A stretch of DNA of 42,931 nt from Rikenella microfusus (GCA_020719385.1 DYQK01000010.1:2135-45065); one strand, 5' to 3'. Shown: positions 32,201 through 40,906, numbered from the stretch's first letter. Numbers and translations: made by a program. Notes: a model not told the origin generated them from the letters alone.

Positions 32201-34325
32201 AAAGAAAATGCCTGCCAAAAAAGCAAATCCTTTGCCCTTTGAAATGTTCGACCAAAAAGCAAAAATGAACGGAATAGTGATGTTAAAACCTGAAGGTTTA
32301 ACAGGAGACGGAATAATGGACTTTGTCGGAGCAGAAATGGAATCGGAAAAATATGATTACAAAGCAAATACTTTTGATTCAGACATTGCCTCGTTTAAAA
32401 TTGTGGTTGACACTTCGTTTTCTATTGATAGAGTTGCTGCACATATCAATTTTATCGACTCCATTGGAAGTTTTAAAGCCATTGACACAATTACTGATGT
32501 TCAATTTAAACATAATTTTTACAAATGTTATATGGACAGATTTACTTGGTTGATGAAAAAAGAAGTAATTGGAATTGTTAAACCTTTGACTGCCTCGGCA
32601 AAAAAAGTGTTTAACGAAACTGATATTTTTAAAGTGAACGAAGAAGAGTTAGGCGGCGTAAAATTTATCTCTACGCACCCAAATCAAAACGAGTTAACGT
32701 TTAAATCTGATACCGCACTCTTCGATATTCGCAAAAAAAACATCACGGCATATAATGTTAAACTGATTCACTCTGCCGATGCGTTGATCTTCCCAAGCAC
32801 TGCGGTAGCAATTTATAAAAATGCACAAATGCAGACTCTCGCTGACTGCCGAATTGTCACTGAACCCGAACACAAATTCCACTTAATTTACAATTCTACG
32901 GTCAATATTTCAGGAAGACTTCTTTATACCGCAACAGGAGATTATAATTACGTTACCGTGAGAGATAGTATTGAGAAAGTACACTTTTCGAGTGTTCGTC
33001 CTGACGACAATTTGCAAACCGTTGCTATTGCAAAGATTTCCCCGCAAGATAAATTTACTTTGGGACCAATATTTTCTTTCATCGGAGAAATAAAATTGGA
33101 ATCGAAGCAGAAACACTTAAAATTTACAGGATTCTCGCGAATGGAGCATCCGTGTAAAAAACTTGATACGCTGCAATTTGCCTTCTCTGCGTCAATAAAC
33201 CCCGACACAATTTTTATTCCCGTAATGCACGACACAGCAACATTTACGCAGAAAGAGAAAGTAGTAAAAGTGAATGTCAGCAAAGATATGAAAAATGAAA
33301 AACTTTTTGCAAGTTTATTCCTTACGCAAGACTCCTCGCACATTTACAGCACTTTTCTGACGCGAATGAAAAATTACAGCGACATTGACCTCTTCGATGC
33401 GAAAGGATTTTTGTATTACGACAGCATATCAGATGCGTATATTGTCTCTCGCAAAGAGAAAATTTTAAATCCAACATTTCCAACAACAAAAATTACGAGA
33501 GAGAAAGAAAATTTCAAACGCGGACCAACGTTTAATTATCTAAAACTCAGTCGAAAAAGTTGTGAATTATACGGCGAAGGAATCTTTGATTTGGGTGCAG
33601 ACCTGGGACAAGTAAGTTTAATGCCTGTCGGAAATGTGAAACATTATTTAGACAAAGACATTATTGAGTTTGACCTGATGCTTGGAGTCGATTTTCCTTT
33701 GCCCGATAAGTGTTTTGACCTTGTCTACGAACGCGTTGCAAATGCAACTGGAAATCCTCAACCATTTTTGCCCGAAGAGACAAGTTTTAAACAGTCAATG
33801 ATAGAGTTAGTCGATACGGTGCAAACGAATCGAATGTTATCTGATTTGACTGTTCCCAATAGAGCAAGAGTGTTCCCCGAAATAATGCAACATAAATTTT
33901 TGTTCGGAAATGTTAAACTAAAATGGAACACAAAAACGCATTCTTATCGCACTTTTGACCGTTTTGCGATGGTCGGAATCGGAAATCGAGGTTTATACAA
34001 ATATATCAACGGCTACATTGAGTTAATAAAAAAACGTAGCGGCGAGACACTATATATATATCTCGAACCAAGCGAAAGAGAATGGTTTTTCTTTGTTTAT
34101 TCAAAAGGACAGATGAAAACTTATTCGTCAAATGAGGAATACAATTCTGTTATCTCGAAGACGAAGGCGAAGAATCGAAAAATTGTTGACAAAAATCGTC
34201 CTGATGTTCCTTATTCTTTCGATTTGAGTAACGAAAAAGCAAAAGAAACATTTTTGCGAAGTTTCAGAAATACAGACGAAGACGAGGAGGAAAAAGACAA
34301 AGAAGAGAAAGAAGATAAAGATTAA
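29238..34325 (+). CDS. Giant secreted protein of unknown function
   Basis: The product has 1695 residues. The start at 29238 gives a clean signal peptide (MRQLKFFLLFISLLFFANQIFSQ). The longer frame from 29163 reads through the hairpin and is rejected. Residues about 25-150 are helical and charged. A segment near 520-590 is helical with a winged-helix-like feel (PEDLAKGIRRNLDEVKRLLI). The rest is strand-rich, with recurring blocks such as GKGHFKGKLKLSRVGLQG and MNGIVMLKPEGLTGDGIMDF that recall stacked beta-jellyroll or OstA/AsmA-like repeats. The last 20 residues are almost all Asp, Glu and Lys. No catalytic motif or membrane barrel end is visible. Similar very large secreted proteins occur in Bacteroidota. 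An envelope lipid or assembly role is only a guess. Confidence 0.78.
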   Translation: MRQLKFFLLFISLLFFANQIFSQQFKFTEREKYLDELKEFFSRVKNNKIEDFYKDFAKSWERGEFTEDEMNFIYNESVLLVNKKAIPLHLYNYLMVKTLFNRSGHSPSSYTQWQNYFTRILQNNKISSTKINEFLDFTWNLLKTNLLYKSLTTRWRAGSQRYRFENFHQDSLRLVFDGQTDLICYAYHDSTIVHNTTGVYYPQLIRWVGEGGRVTWERVGLAESEVYADLKKYEIEMTKSSFMAKEVSFMNQKYSRNLSYGELEEKVQFRDTIQRKDDSEEKKQERRERENTMSAYPKFKSSEKTFFLKDVFPNIDFEGGFSMQGKKFIGMGNKEADARLCIRRGVEPFIIASSASFTFIQADVDERGNSKQKKEIEKTISSVTSQNVKITLYLRLNGRLDSIYHPNLDFQYVETKNIETKVVSRRIIMQRVSEGGENIPPFFNSFHNLDMDFEQLIWNVDSSTVTFKPLSGSSKKTANFTSIDYFDTELYDKLRYLGTKHPMVMMKNYAEDRVKQSFGKKNPTKDEITAAVEKEKFSPEDLAKGIRRNLDEVKRLLIEYAQFGFVFYDRKANLVSLNKRLFDFLRMHGGTRDFDRLTVVSDAEFDKKNADLRLDNLDLTIYGVESVVLSEARGTIFFPKEDTVANKKVKTKSSKDKVQRIVTGQKRVLMKKNRDLYFDGLLRVGATDFFGKDFVFKYDSFRIDLNSVDSVLFCIPARKIRADSILADRYRLVPVLSTLEKVKGKLQIDHPLNKAGKDSTNLKIKELKALVDSKDKTKKINLKTFPIFKNEVKSRVFYDRYPMVFQTQKRENFIFHDLEKTKYYKRDSFYFETNPFVLNGLDSLGKVGRDSIKIAGRFVSSIFPEFDEYLSVQGDKSLGFTHDLKTSTPLYDGKGHFKGKLKLSRVGLQGTGEVQYLVSTTEADKNRFYFAPDSMNAFSHNFRIAKQTSGTEFPSLNTVKGDTAWVHWEPKRDILLARNSMLPPNWDKKKMPAKKANPLPFEMFDQKAKMNGIVMLKPEGLTGDGIMDFVGAEMESEKYDYKANTFDSDIASFKIVVDTSFSIDRVAAHINFIDSIGSFKAIDTITDVQFKHNFYKCYMDRFTWLMKKEVIGIVKPLTASAKKVFNETDIFKVNEEELGGVKFISTHPNQNELTFKSDTALFDIRKKNITAYNVKLIHSADALIFPSTAVAIYKNAQMQTLADCRIVTEPEHKFHLIYNSTVNISGRLLYTATGDYNYVTVRDSIEKVHFSSVRPDDNLQTVAIAKISPQDKFTLGPIFSFIGEIKLESKQKHLKFTGFSRMEHPCKKLDTLQFAFSASINPDTIFIPVMHDTATFTQKEKVVKVNVSKDMKNEKLFASLFLTQDSSHIYSTFLTRMKNYSDIDLFDAKGFLYYDSISDAYIVSRKEKILNPTFPTTKITREKENFKRGPTFNYLKLSRKSCELYGEGIFDLGADLGQVSLMPVGNVKHYLDKDIIEFDLMLGVDFPLPDKCFDLVYERVANATGNPQPFLPEETSFKQSMIELVDTVQTNRMLSDLTVPNRARVFPEIMQHKFLFGNVKLKWNTKTHSYRTFDRFAMVGIGNRGLYKYINGYIELIKKRSGETLYIYLEPSEREWFFFVYSKGQMKTYSSNEEYNSVISKTKAKNRKIVDKNRPDVPYSFDLSNEKAKETFLRSFRNTDEDEEEKDKEEKEDKD

Positions 34326-34333
34326 TTTTTTTC

Positions 34334-34370
34334 AATTCTGTCGGTTTAATAAAAACTGACAGAATTTTTT
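34334..34370 (+). terminator. Terminator of the giant secreted protein gene
   Basis: AATTCTGTCGGTTT (34334-34347) pairs with AAACTGACAGAATT (34352-34365, one G-T pair) and is followed by six T. The 250-base region up to susC otherwise holds the repeat at 34425-34445 and the susC promoter. Confidence 0.8.
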
Positions 34371-34424
34371 TAACGTAAAAAGTTAATTTTTATTAAAAAA
34401 TTTTTGATGAAAAAAAAGATGAGA

Positions 34425-34445
34425 ATTTAAAACGTTGATTTTCAA
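34425..34445 (+). repeat. Copy of a 21-base motif also present at 2046-2066
   Basis: The core TTTAAAACGTTGATTTTCAA lies about 130 bases upstream of susC. The copy at 2046-2066, upstream of the TPR/OmpA lipoprotein gene, differs at a single base (A for G). The motif holds a short inverted repeat TTGA-TTT-TCAA. Confidence 0.45.
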
Positions 34446-34500
34446 TGAGATAAAATTTTTGAAAAATAAAAAAAATATTAAAAAAAAGTAAAAAAAAATA

Positions 34501-34531
34501 TTGCATAAAATGAAAATTATGTATATCTTTG
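34501..34531 (+). promoter_or_regulatory. Promoter of the SusC/SusD locus
   Basis: TTG (34501-34503, one base short of TTTG), a 20-base spacer and TATCTTTG (34524-34531) match the consensus, 44 bases before the susC start. No extracytoplasmic sigma or anti-sigma gene is adjacent. Confidence 0.5.
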
Positions 34532-34575
34532 TCATCGAAATAATTTAGTGTTTAATCGTTCAATTTTAAGATGTT

Positions 34576-37500
34576 ATGACAAAAAAACTGATGTATTTGC
34601 TTGCATTTTTGGGGCTATTCAGTGTGCAGGCATACTCGCAACGGACAATTACAGGAGTTGTTACCGACGCCGGAGACGGGACAACAATCCCTGGGGTTGC
34701 CGTTCAAGTAAAAGGAACAACTATCGGTATTGTAACAGGTATCGATGGCGATTATTCCTTGAGCGTTCCCAATGACGCAACAATTTTGATTTTTAAGTAT
34801 GTTGGGAAGAAGACTCAGGAAGTTGAGATTGGTTCACAGACGAAAATTAATGTCGTTATGGAAGCCGAATCTCAAGAACTAGGTGCAACGGTTGTTACTG
34901 CTGTGGGCATCAAAAAAGATGAGAAAAAACTTGGTTACTCCGTAACTCAGGTTAATAGCGAGAATTTAACACAGGGACGCGACAAGAGTCTTGTTAACTC
35001 GCTTCAAGGGAAAGTGGCTGGTGTCAATATTACCTCTTCTTCGGGTGCGCCTGGTGCTTCTACGCGTGTTATTTTGCGAGGTTTTTCCTCATTGGGCGGC
35101 AGTAACCAACCTCTTTTCGTTGTTGATGGTGTACCTATTGACAACAGTTCTTCCGCAGACGGCGATATCAACGGTGGAGTCGATTACGGCAACCGTTCCA
35201 ACGACTTAAATCCTGACGATGTTGAGTCTGTTTCAGTTTTGAAAGGTGCTTCAGGAACTGCATTGTATGGTTCAAGAGCATCAAACGGTGTAATTATTAT
35301 CACGACGAAGAAAGGGAAATCCGCTTCCAACAAAGCAAAAGGAACGGATGTGATTTATTCAGGTTCAATGACTTTCGAAACGCCCTTACGACTTCCCGAA
35401 TTTCAAGGACGTTATGGACAAGGCATTTACGGCAACAAAGACCTTCGCGAAAACACCAGTTGGGGACCAATCTTTGACGGCAAATATCACGAGTGGGGAG
35501 CAATTGTTGACAACGCACAAAAAATCAAAAAATATGAGGATATACCAGATAACGTTAGAGATTTTTTTGAAATAGGAACAACATTTAACAATTCTGTTTC
35601 TATCGCAGACGGAACAGAAAAAATGAGTTATTATTTCTCTTACTCAAACGTTACCGCTGACGGTATTTTCCCTTATGACGTTGACAGTTATAAACGAAAT
35701 ACGGTTGCCCTTCGTGGGATGGTAAAATTGTCAAATAAACTTGTGAGTTCGGGTTCGTTAAATTATGTGAATAAACGTAATAAATTCGTTCCAACAGGTC
35801 AGGGAACAACGGTTTATAATCAAATTCTCCAAACACCTCGCGATATTGATTTGAAAGATTTAGAGGATTATAATTCAGAATTCAACAACGTTAACAATTA
35901 TTATTCTCCTTATACGAATAATCCTTACTTCATTTTAAAAGAATTTGGAAATGACAATGAGGAAAATCGTATTTATGGGAATATGCAATTTGAATACGAG
36001 TTCACAAAATGGTTCAAGGCAACTTGGCGAATGGGTGCTGACATATCCAATCGTTTCACAAAAGATTGGAAAGCCGTTGTTGCGACATCTGAAAACACAT
36101 CAAATGGTCAATACAATGATTATGCCAACAAAGGCGACGAGCCTGGCAGCGTTGCAATAACAAACGAAACTTCTACGGTTTACAACAGTGACTTCATTCT
36201 TGCGTTTAATAAAAAGTTTTTTAATGACGAATTAGAAGCAAGTTTAATTATCGGTCATAACGTGAACGCAACAAGTTTGAAACAGTCTTATTCCTCGATT
36301 TCAAAGTTGAGTGTTCCTGAATTTTATGTACTCTCAAATTCTCCAGATAAACCTTTTGTTTCTGAATATACTCAACAACACAGAATTGTGGGTTTGTTTA
36401 CAAACTTAGATTTATATTACAAAGGTTTCTTAAATTTGACGTTGAGTTTTCGTAATGACTGGTCGTCAACATTGCCTTATGAAGAAGAACGTACTTGGTA
36501 TTCACCTGGCAAATCCTTTTCTTACCCCGCAGCAAGTCTTGCGTTCATCTTTACTGACGCATTTCCTGTTTTGCAAAAATACATTAATTCAGGAAAAATT
36601 CGTGCAGGTGTTGGACAAACAGGTAATGACGCTAATCCTTATTTAGTGTATTCTGCTTTTGTTCGCGAGGCTTATGGAGATGGTTTTACCGCATTAAGTT
36701 TTCCATTATCTGTTGGTGGTATCAATGGTTTTCGTACTTCGACAAGAATTGGAAATGGAAGTTTACAACCTGAAATTACAACCGAATTTGAATTAGGTAC
36801 TGATTTGCGATTTTTCAACAACCGAATCGGCGTAGACCTCACTTGGTACACAAAGACCGTTACCGATATGATTTGGAATGCCACTTTGCCCTCTTCTACA
36901 GGTTATAGTTCGCAAACTTTAAACCTCGGCGAGATGACAAATTCAGGTATTGAGTTGCTTTTGACTTTTACTCCTGTTAAAAAAGAAGATTTTTCTTGGA
37001 CATTCTCAATAAACTTCTCGAATAACAAAAATAAATTAGTTAAACTGAAATCAGGAATGACTAACATTGACTTTAGTCCTGTCGGTGGAGCCAATAGCCC
37101 GAAATTCATGGCATACGAAGGCGAGGCATTGTATATTTTTGAAGGTGCTTCTGTCGTAAGAGATACGGTGAAGGACGCAAAAGGAAATCCCATTCTTGAT
37201 AAAAGTCGTGTTGTTGTAGATTCAAAAGGTATTCCTGTTGAAACAACAGAGAAATATCGTTATGGAAGTTCGCAGTATAATTTTATTGCTGGTTTAGCAA
37301 ATACTTTTGAGTTCAAAGGAATATCATTTGGATTTACTTTTGACTGGCGTCAAGGTGGTTTGATGTATTCAAGAACAGCAAGCATGTGTTATTTTTCAGG
37401 AATTGTTCCTCATACTCTTTATAATGACCGTCAGCCGTTTATTATTCCCAATTCAGTAGAAGACGTTGGAGGTATTGACCCAGCCACGGGCAAACACGTT

Positions 37501-37851
37501 CCTGTTTATGTTGAAAATACACATATCATTACTTCATCAACAGTTTACGATCACGCAGGAAAAGGTTATATGAATTTTGAAAAAGCTTTCGTTCTTGATA
37601 AATCCTTTGTCAAATTGCGAGAAATAAGTTTTGGTTACAAAGTTCCGCGAAAATATTTAGCAAATTTACCCGTTGGACAAATTGAAGTTGGTGTTGTCGG
37701 AAGAAATTTGTTCATCTGGACTCCCGAAGTAAATCGCTTCATCGACCCTGAGGCAACAACCTTTGGCAACGACAGCGGCGCAGACTACGGCGAATTCGGT
37801 GCAACTCCAAGCACAAGAAGTTTTGGTTTCAGTTTAAAATTCTCATTCTAA
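34576..37851 (+). CDS. SusC/RagA-family TonB-linked outer-membrane transporter
   Basis: The 1091-residue protein begins MTKKLMYLLAFLGLFSVQAYSQ, a signal peptide. A carboxypeptidase-regulatory-like domain follows (RTITGVVTDAGDGTTIPGVA to about 100). The SusC signature after it is the TonB-box-like VVTAVGIKKDEKKLGYSV. The plug domain includes GKVAGVNITSSSGAPGASTR and PLFVVDGVPIDN. A long 22-strand barrel ends FGFSLKFSF. SusC proteins import oligosaccharides or peptides captured by SusD, powered by TonB. The gene is followed by a SusD-like lipoprotein and two more lipoproteins but by no glycosidase, so a peptide or other non-glycan substrate is possible. Confidence 0.95.
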   Translation: MTKKLMYLLAFLGLFSVQAYSQRTITGVVTDAGDGTTIPGVAVQVKGTTIGIVTGIDGDYSLSVPNDATILIFKYVGKKTQEVEIGSQTKINVVMEAESQELGATVVTAVGIKKDEKKLGYSVTQVNSENLTQGRDKSLVNSLQGKVAGVNITSSSGAPGASTRVILRGFSSLGGSNQPLFVVDGVPIDNSSSADGDINGGVDYGNRSNDLNPDDVESVSVLKGASGTALYGSRASNGVIIITTKKGKSASNKAKGTDVIYSGSMTFETPLRLPEFQGRYGQGIYGNKDLRENTSWGPIFDGKYHEWGAIVDNAQKIKKYEDIPDNVRDFFEIGTTFNNSVSIADGTEKMSYYFSYSNVTADGIFPYDVDSYKRNTVALRGMVKLSNKLVSSGSLNYVNKRNKFVPTGQGTTVYNQILQTPRDIDLKDLEDYNSEFNNVNNYYSPYTNNPYFILKEFGNDNEENRIYGNMQFEYEFTKWFKATWRMGADISNRFTKDWKAVVATSENTSNGQYNDYANKGDEPGSVAITNETSTVYNSDFILAFNKKFFNDELEASLIIGHNVNATSLKQSYSSISKLSVPEFYVLSNSPDKPFVSEYTQQHRIVGLFTNLDLYYKGFLNLTLSFRNDWSSTLPYEEERTWYSPGKSFSYPAASLAFIFTDAFPVLQKYINSGKIRAGVGQTGNDANPYLVYSAFVREAYGDGFTALSFPLSVGGINGFRTSTRIGNGSLQPEITTEFELGTDLRFFNNRIGVDLTWYTKTVTDMIWNATLPSSTGYSSQTLNLGEMTNSGIELLLTFTPVKKEDFSWTFSINFSNNKNKLVKLKSGMTNIDFSPVGGANSPKFMAYEGEALYIFEGASVVRDTVKDAKGNPILDKSRVVVDSKGIPVETTEKYRYGSSQYNFIAGLANTFEFKGISFGFTFDWRQGGLMYSRTASMCYFSGIVPHTLYNDRQPFIIPNSVEDVGGIDPATGKHVPVYVENTHIITSSTVYDHAGKGYMNFEKAFVLDKSFVKLREISFGYKVPRKYLANLPVGQIEVGVVGRNLFIWTPEVNRFIDPEATTFGNDSGADYGEFGATPSTRSFGFSLKFSF

Positions 37852-37889
37852 GATGAGTAATGTTTAACTTTTTTAACACAAAAAAAAAT

Positions 37890-39341
37890 ATGAAAAATTT
37901 AAAATGGAAAATCGTTACTCTTTGCATCGCTATTGTGACGGTATATACTGCCTGCACAAAGGACTTTTTGGATGTCAATAAAAATCCAAATGCTTTGCAA
38001 AATGCAAACTCACAAGAAATGCTTTCTCCTGTCTTAGCATCCGTTTGTTATACAATGGGAATGGCTGCCTCACAAGTACTTGGCTGTTATTGGTCGCAAT
38101 ACTGGACCCTAGCTCCCGGCGGTCCTCAGTACAAATCTTACGAGGAATACAACATTGAACCCGATGATTTTGACAACAGATTTTGGGGCTATTTTTATAG
38201 TCGAACCTTAATGAACGCCAAAACTATGAAGTTAAAAGCAAAAGCAGATGAGAAATATTCTTTGTATTTGATGGGTGCGGTAATGGAAACTTACGCTTAC
38301 CAAATTCTTGTTGACCTCTTTGATAATGTTCCTTATTCGCAAGCATTGAAAATGAACGATGCTGTTGACCAACCCAAATTTGATGAGGGAAAATCTGTTT
38401 ATGAAGGAATGATTAAAAATCTCAACGAAGCATTACAAACTCCTTATAAAAAAGGATTCAGACCAGGCAAAGAAGATATTTTCTTTGAAGGCAATATGGA
38501 CAAATGGGAACAATTTGCCAATACGCTCAAACTCAAAATTTATCTTCGTCAGTCGAAAAATAATTTGATGAAAGATTCTATCGCTGCTCTCTTTGCAAAA
38601 AATAATTTCTTAACCGTAGATGTCGCCATTACACAATTCACCGACCAAGGCTCGCAGCGAAATCCTCAATATGAAACCGATATTTTCCTTCACGGAAATA
38701 ATGATAATGTAGCAAGTGAAACCGTTGTTGAATTTTTGAAAACCAACAAAGACACAGCAAGACTCGCCAAATTATTTTATTTGCCCAAAAAAGGAACTGA
38801 TTTTAAAGGTTTAAAACAAGGAAATTATATGAAGGCAAACGAAGACCTTTTGACCGCAGATAATTTCTCTCGTCCCATTGTTACCGCAACAACACCTGTT
38901 TACTTAATGACCGCCGCCGAAAGTTATTTCCTCCAAGCAGAAGCAGTTGCTAGAGGTTACGCAACAGGCGATGCAAAATCACTCTACGAAAGAGGAATTG
39001 TTGCCGCTTTTGCACGTCTTGGTTTAAGTGCAGCTAAAGCCGATGAAGTTTATGCAGACAACAATGCTCCATACAATTTTGACAAAGCCGCAGACAAAAT
39101 CCAAGCAATTGCCACGCAAAAATGGTTATCAATGACTAACATTCAAGGAATTGAATCCTTCATTGAGAACGTCAGATTAGGTTTTCCGACTTTCCAGTCA
39201 TCAGTTTCTTCAAAATTCCCTGCAGGTTTATTGCCAAAACGTTTACCTTATCCTAAATCCGAAGTTGACAACAACCCTAATATCAGTCCGTATAAAAACA
39301 ATGCTAACATTGTTTTCGAGCCTGTATGGTGGGCAAAATAA
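37890..39341 (+). CDS. SusD/RagB-family substrate-binding lipoprotein (SusD-like_2 type)
   Basis: The 483-residue surface lipoprotein has the signal MKNLKWKIVTLCIAIVTVYTAC. The mature start CTKDFLDVNKNPNALQ is typical of SusD. The pattern MLSPVLASVCYTMG... YWSQYWTLAPGGP... YQILVDLFDNVPYSQAL and the C-terminal QAEAVARGYATGDAKSLYERG fits the SusD-like_2 group. It caps SusC and hands over substrate. The start at 37890 is chosen over 37860 because it gives a clean lipoprotein signal. It lies 38 bases after susC and shares its transcript. Confidence 0.92.
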   Translation: MKNLKWKIVTLCIAIVTVYTACTKDFLDVNKNPNALQNANSQEMLSPVLASVCYTMGMAASQVLGCYWSQYWTLAPGGPQYKSYEEYNIEPDDFDNRFWGYFYSRTLMNAKTMKLKAKADEKYSLYLMGAVMETYAYQILVDLFDNVPYSQALKMNDAVDQPKFDEGKSVYEGMIKNLNEALQTPYKKGFRPGKEDIFFEGNMDKWEQFANTLKLKIYLRQSKNNLMKDSIAALFAKNNFLTVDVAITQFTDQGSQRNPQYETDIFLHGNNDNVASETVVEFLKTNKDTARLAKLFYLPKKGTDFKGLKQGNYMKANEDLLTADNFSRPIVTATTPVYLMTAAESYFLQAEAVARGYATGDAKSLYERGIVAAFARLGLSAAKADEVYADNNAPYNFDKAADKIQAIATQKWLSMTNIQGIESFIENVRLGFPTFQSSVSSKFPAGLLPKRLPYPKSEVDNNPNISPYKNNANIVFEPVWWAK

Positions 39342-39362
39342 ACTTTAAAAACAGAATGTTTT

Positions 39363-40283
39363 ATGAAAAAAATATTAATTCTTTCAATTTTGCCGATGTT
39401 TTTGGCAACTTGTTGGTTTCTTAGCAGTTGTAGCGAAGAGAAAGACCCCATTTCGAAAACGATGTATTACCCCGTTTTGAAAATGAAAAGTGATACAATA
39501 GTCGCAGTAGTAAAAGGAGCATCCATTCCCGCCGCTGACATCACTGCACTCGAAGGAGAAAAAGCAACAGAAATTTTTATTTCTCCAAAAGACAATGAAA
39601 TCAGAAATGATACCATATTTTTGCAATATCAAGGTTATAATGCAAAAAATGAGTACGGCTATTATTCTCGCGAACCTTTACGCAGAATCGTCTGTGTGCT
39701 TGAATCTACTCCACAACAAGGAATTGACCTCAGCGGAAGATATGCTTTTAACGACCCATCGTTTAAATGGATTTTTACAAACATCTCTAAAACCATGGCA
39801 AACGGCGTATTTGTTTCTTCTAATTCCGATGCAGGACAAGCCTTAAAAAGTGGATATATTTACAGCGTAGACGGAATAAATGTCGCGATACCAAAACAAA
39901 CTGCATTACCCTTGGGCGGAAAAGGAACGGTTGCTAACGACAAAATTACATTGCAACTTATTAGAATTGATGCTGCAGGTAATATCTTAACAAGAGATAT
40001 TGTATGGACAAAGTATGTTGAAGCAACCGAACTTAAAGCAGACAAAGACTCGCTTAGACTGAAGAAAAAAGAAAAGGTCAGAGTAACCATCACTGTATTG
40101 CCTGAGAATGCCACCATACAAGAAATGGAATGGAAATCTTCGGATATGGATGTTGCAAGACCTAATAAAGTATCTACTATGGTGTACGACATAACCGGAA
40201 GAAACAATGGAAAAGCAGAAATTGTTATTTCTTCTATCTACTGGAAAGCGAAAAAAGTCATTTATGTTGAAGTAACTGACTAA
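39363..40283 (+). CDS. Surface lipoprotein with C-terminal Big-like domain
   Basis: The 306-residue product has a lipoprotein signal ending FLSSC (Cys23). CSEEKD after it matches the acidic export signal of Bacteroidota surface lipoproteins. An N-terminal strand-rich part (to about 200) has a DUF-like layout seen in accessory proteins of SusCD loci. Residues about 225-305 look like a bacterial Ig-like (Big_2) domain: ELKADKDSLRLKKKEKVRVT, VLPENATIQEMEWKSSDMDV, KAEIVISSIYWKAKKVIYV. It is third in the SusC/D operon (21-base gap) and is probably a ligand-binding accessory lipoprotein. The substrate is unknown. Confidence 0.75.
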   Translation: MKKILILSILPMFLATCWFLSSCSEEKDPISKTMYYPVLKMKSDTIVAVVKGASIPAADITALEGEKATEIFISPKDNEIRNDTIFLQYQGYNAKNEYGYYSREPLRRIVCVLESTPQQGIDLSGRYAFNDPSFKWIFTNISKTMANGVFVSSNSDAGQALKSGYIYSVDGINVAIPKQTALPLGGKGTVANDKITLQLIRIDAAGNILTRDIVWTKYVEATELKADKDSLRLKKKEKVRVTITVLPENATIQEMEWKSSDMDVARPNKVSTMVYDITGRNNGKAEIVISSIYWKAKKVIYVEVTD

Positions 40284-40294
40284 ATTTTTTATTT

Positions 40295-40326
40295 GTATAG
40301 TCTATTTAACTTTAAATAGGCTATAC
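40295..40326 (+). promoter_or_regulatory. Long inverted repeat upstream of the last SusC/D-locus gene
   Basis: GTATAGTCTATTTA (40295-40308) pairs with TAAATAGGCTATAC (40313-40326), 14 bp with one G-T pair, around a 4-base loop. No T run follows. A TAACTTTG box (40336-40343) begins nine bases downstream, so the repeat covers the expected -33 region of a promoter for the gene at 40361. It is an operator or a processing/attenuation hairpin. Confidence 0.6.
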
Positions 40327-40360
40327 AAAAATTCTTAACTTTGTAAAATTTTTTTGAACA

Positions 40361-40906
40361 ATGAAATATAAATCTTTTTTCTTTGTTTTTTTACTTGGAA
40401 TAGCATTATTTTGGGCCGCTTGCGGCGGAAGAGATTATCTTTACGGAGATTATGAAGTTGAATATCTCCCAACATATCCCATTTCAGGAGACTGGAGAGT
40501 CAAACAGGTAACACTAAGCAGCACAGGACAAGACTCTATCATTGCTGCCAACTATTCTAAATTGTACATCTCAAACACTGCTTTTAATACAAAAGACACC
40601 ATTTGGGTAGAATTGGATTTATTCAAAGCAAAAGTATTTGCAGCCGTATCAGCAAAAACATTTGGCTCGGAAAGTGTAAAAAACTGGAACGCATATGACA
40701 ACATCAAACGAGACTCCGTCATATCAGCAGCAGGAGACTCTATTGTGTCCGTTCAAAATGGAAAAATCCTTAATCTCGTGCCGAAAGGACCATTTGGAAA
40801 AGATGACAGTATTTATTTTGAGGTAAAAATCTCTGCTAAAAAAAATAATGCAGTTTTTTTCAAAAATTACAAATTTTACGGTCACAGATACAACGGCTAC
40901 AATTAA
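40361..40906 (+). CDS. Lipid-binding-like lipoprotein (PF12888-type) of the SusC/D locus
   Basis: The 181-residue protein has the signal MKYKSFFFVFLLGIALFWAAC (Cys21). The mature part reads ISGDWRVKQVTL, then FNTKDTIWVELDLFKAK. This is the pattern of the Bacteroidales family annotated as lipid-binding putative hydrolase (PF12888), in which a TyNT-x-D-x-IW motif is conserved. No hydrolase triad is evident. The family commonly closes SusC/SusD-like_2 loci, as in the BT2261-BT2264 locus of Bacteroides thetaiotaomicron if my recall of that gene order is right. It is fourth here, behind a long hairpin, and ends before a bidirectional terminator. Confidence 0.72.
   Translation: MKYKSFFFVFLLGIALFWAACGGRDYLYGDYEVEYLPTYPISGDWRVKQVTLSSTGQDSIIAANYSKLYISNTAFNTKDTIWVELDLFKAKVFAAVSAKTFGSESVKNWNAYDNIKRDSVISAAGDSIVSVQNGKILNLVPKGPFGKDDSIYFEVKISAKKNNAVFFKNYKFYGHRYNGYN

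Noticed and set aside
34576-40906. A classical polysaccharide utilisation locus
   Set aside because: No glycosidase, lyase, hybrid two-component system or sigma/anti-sigma pair is encoded in or beside the locus.
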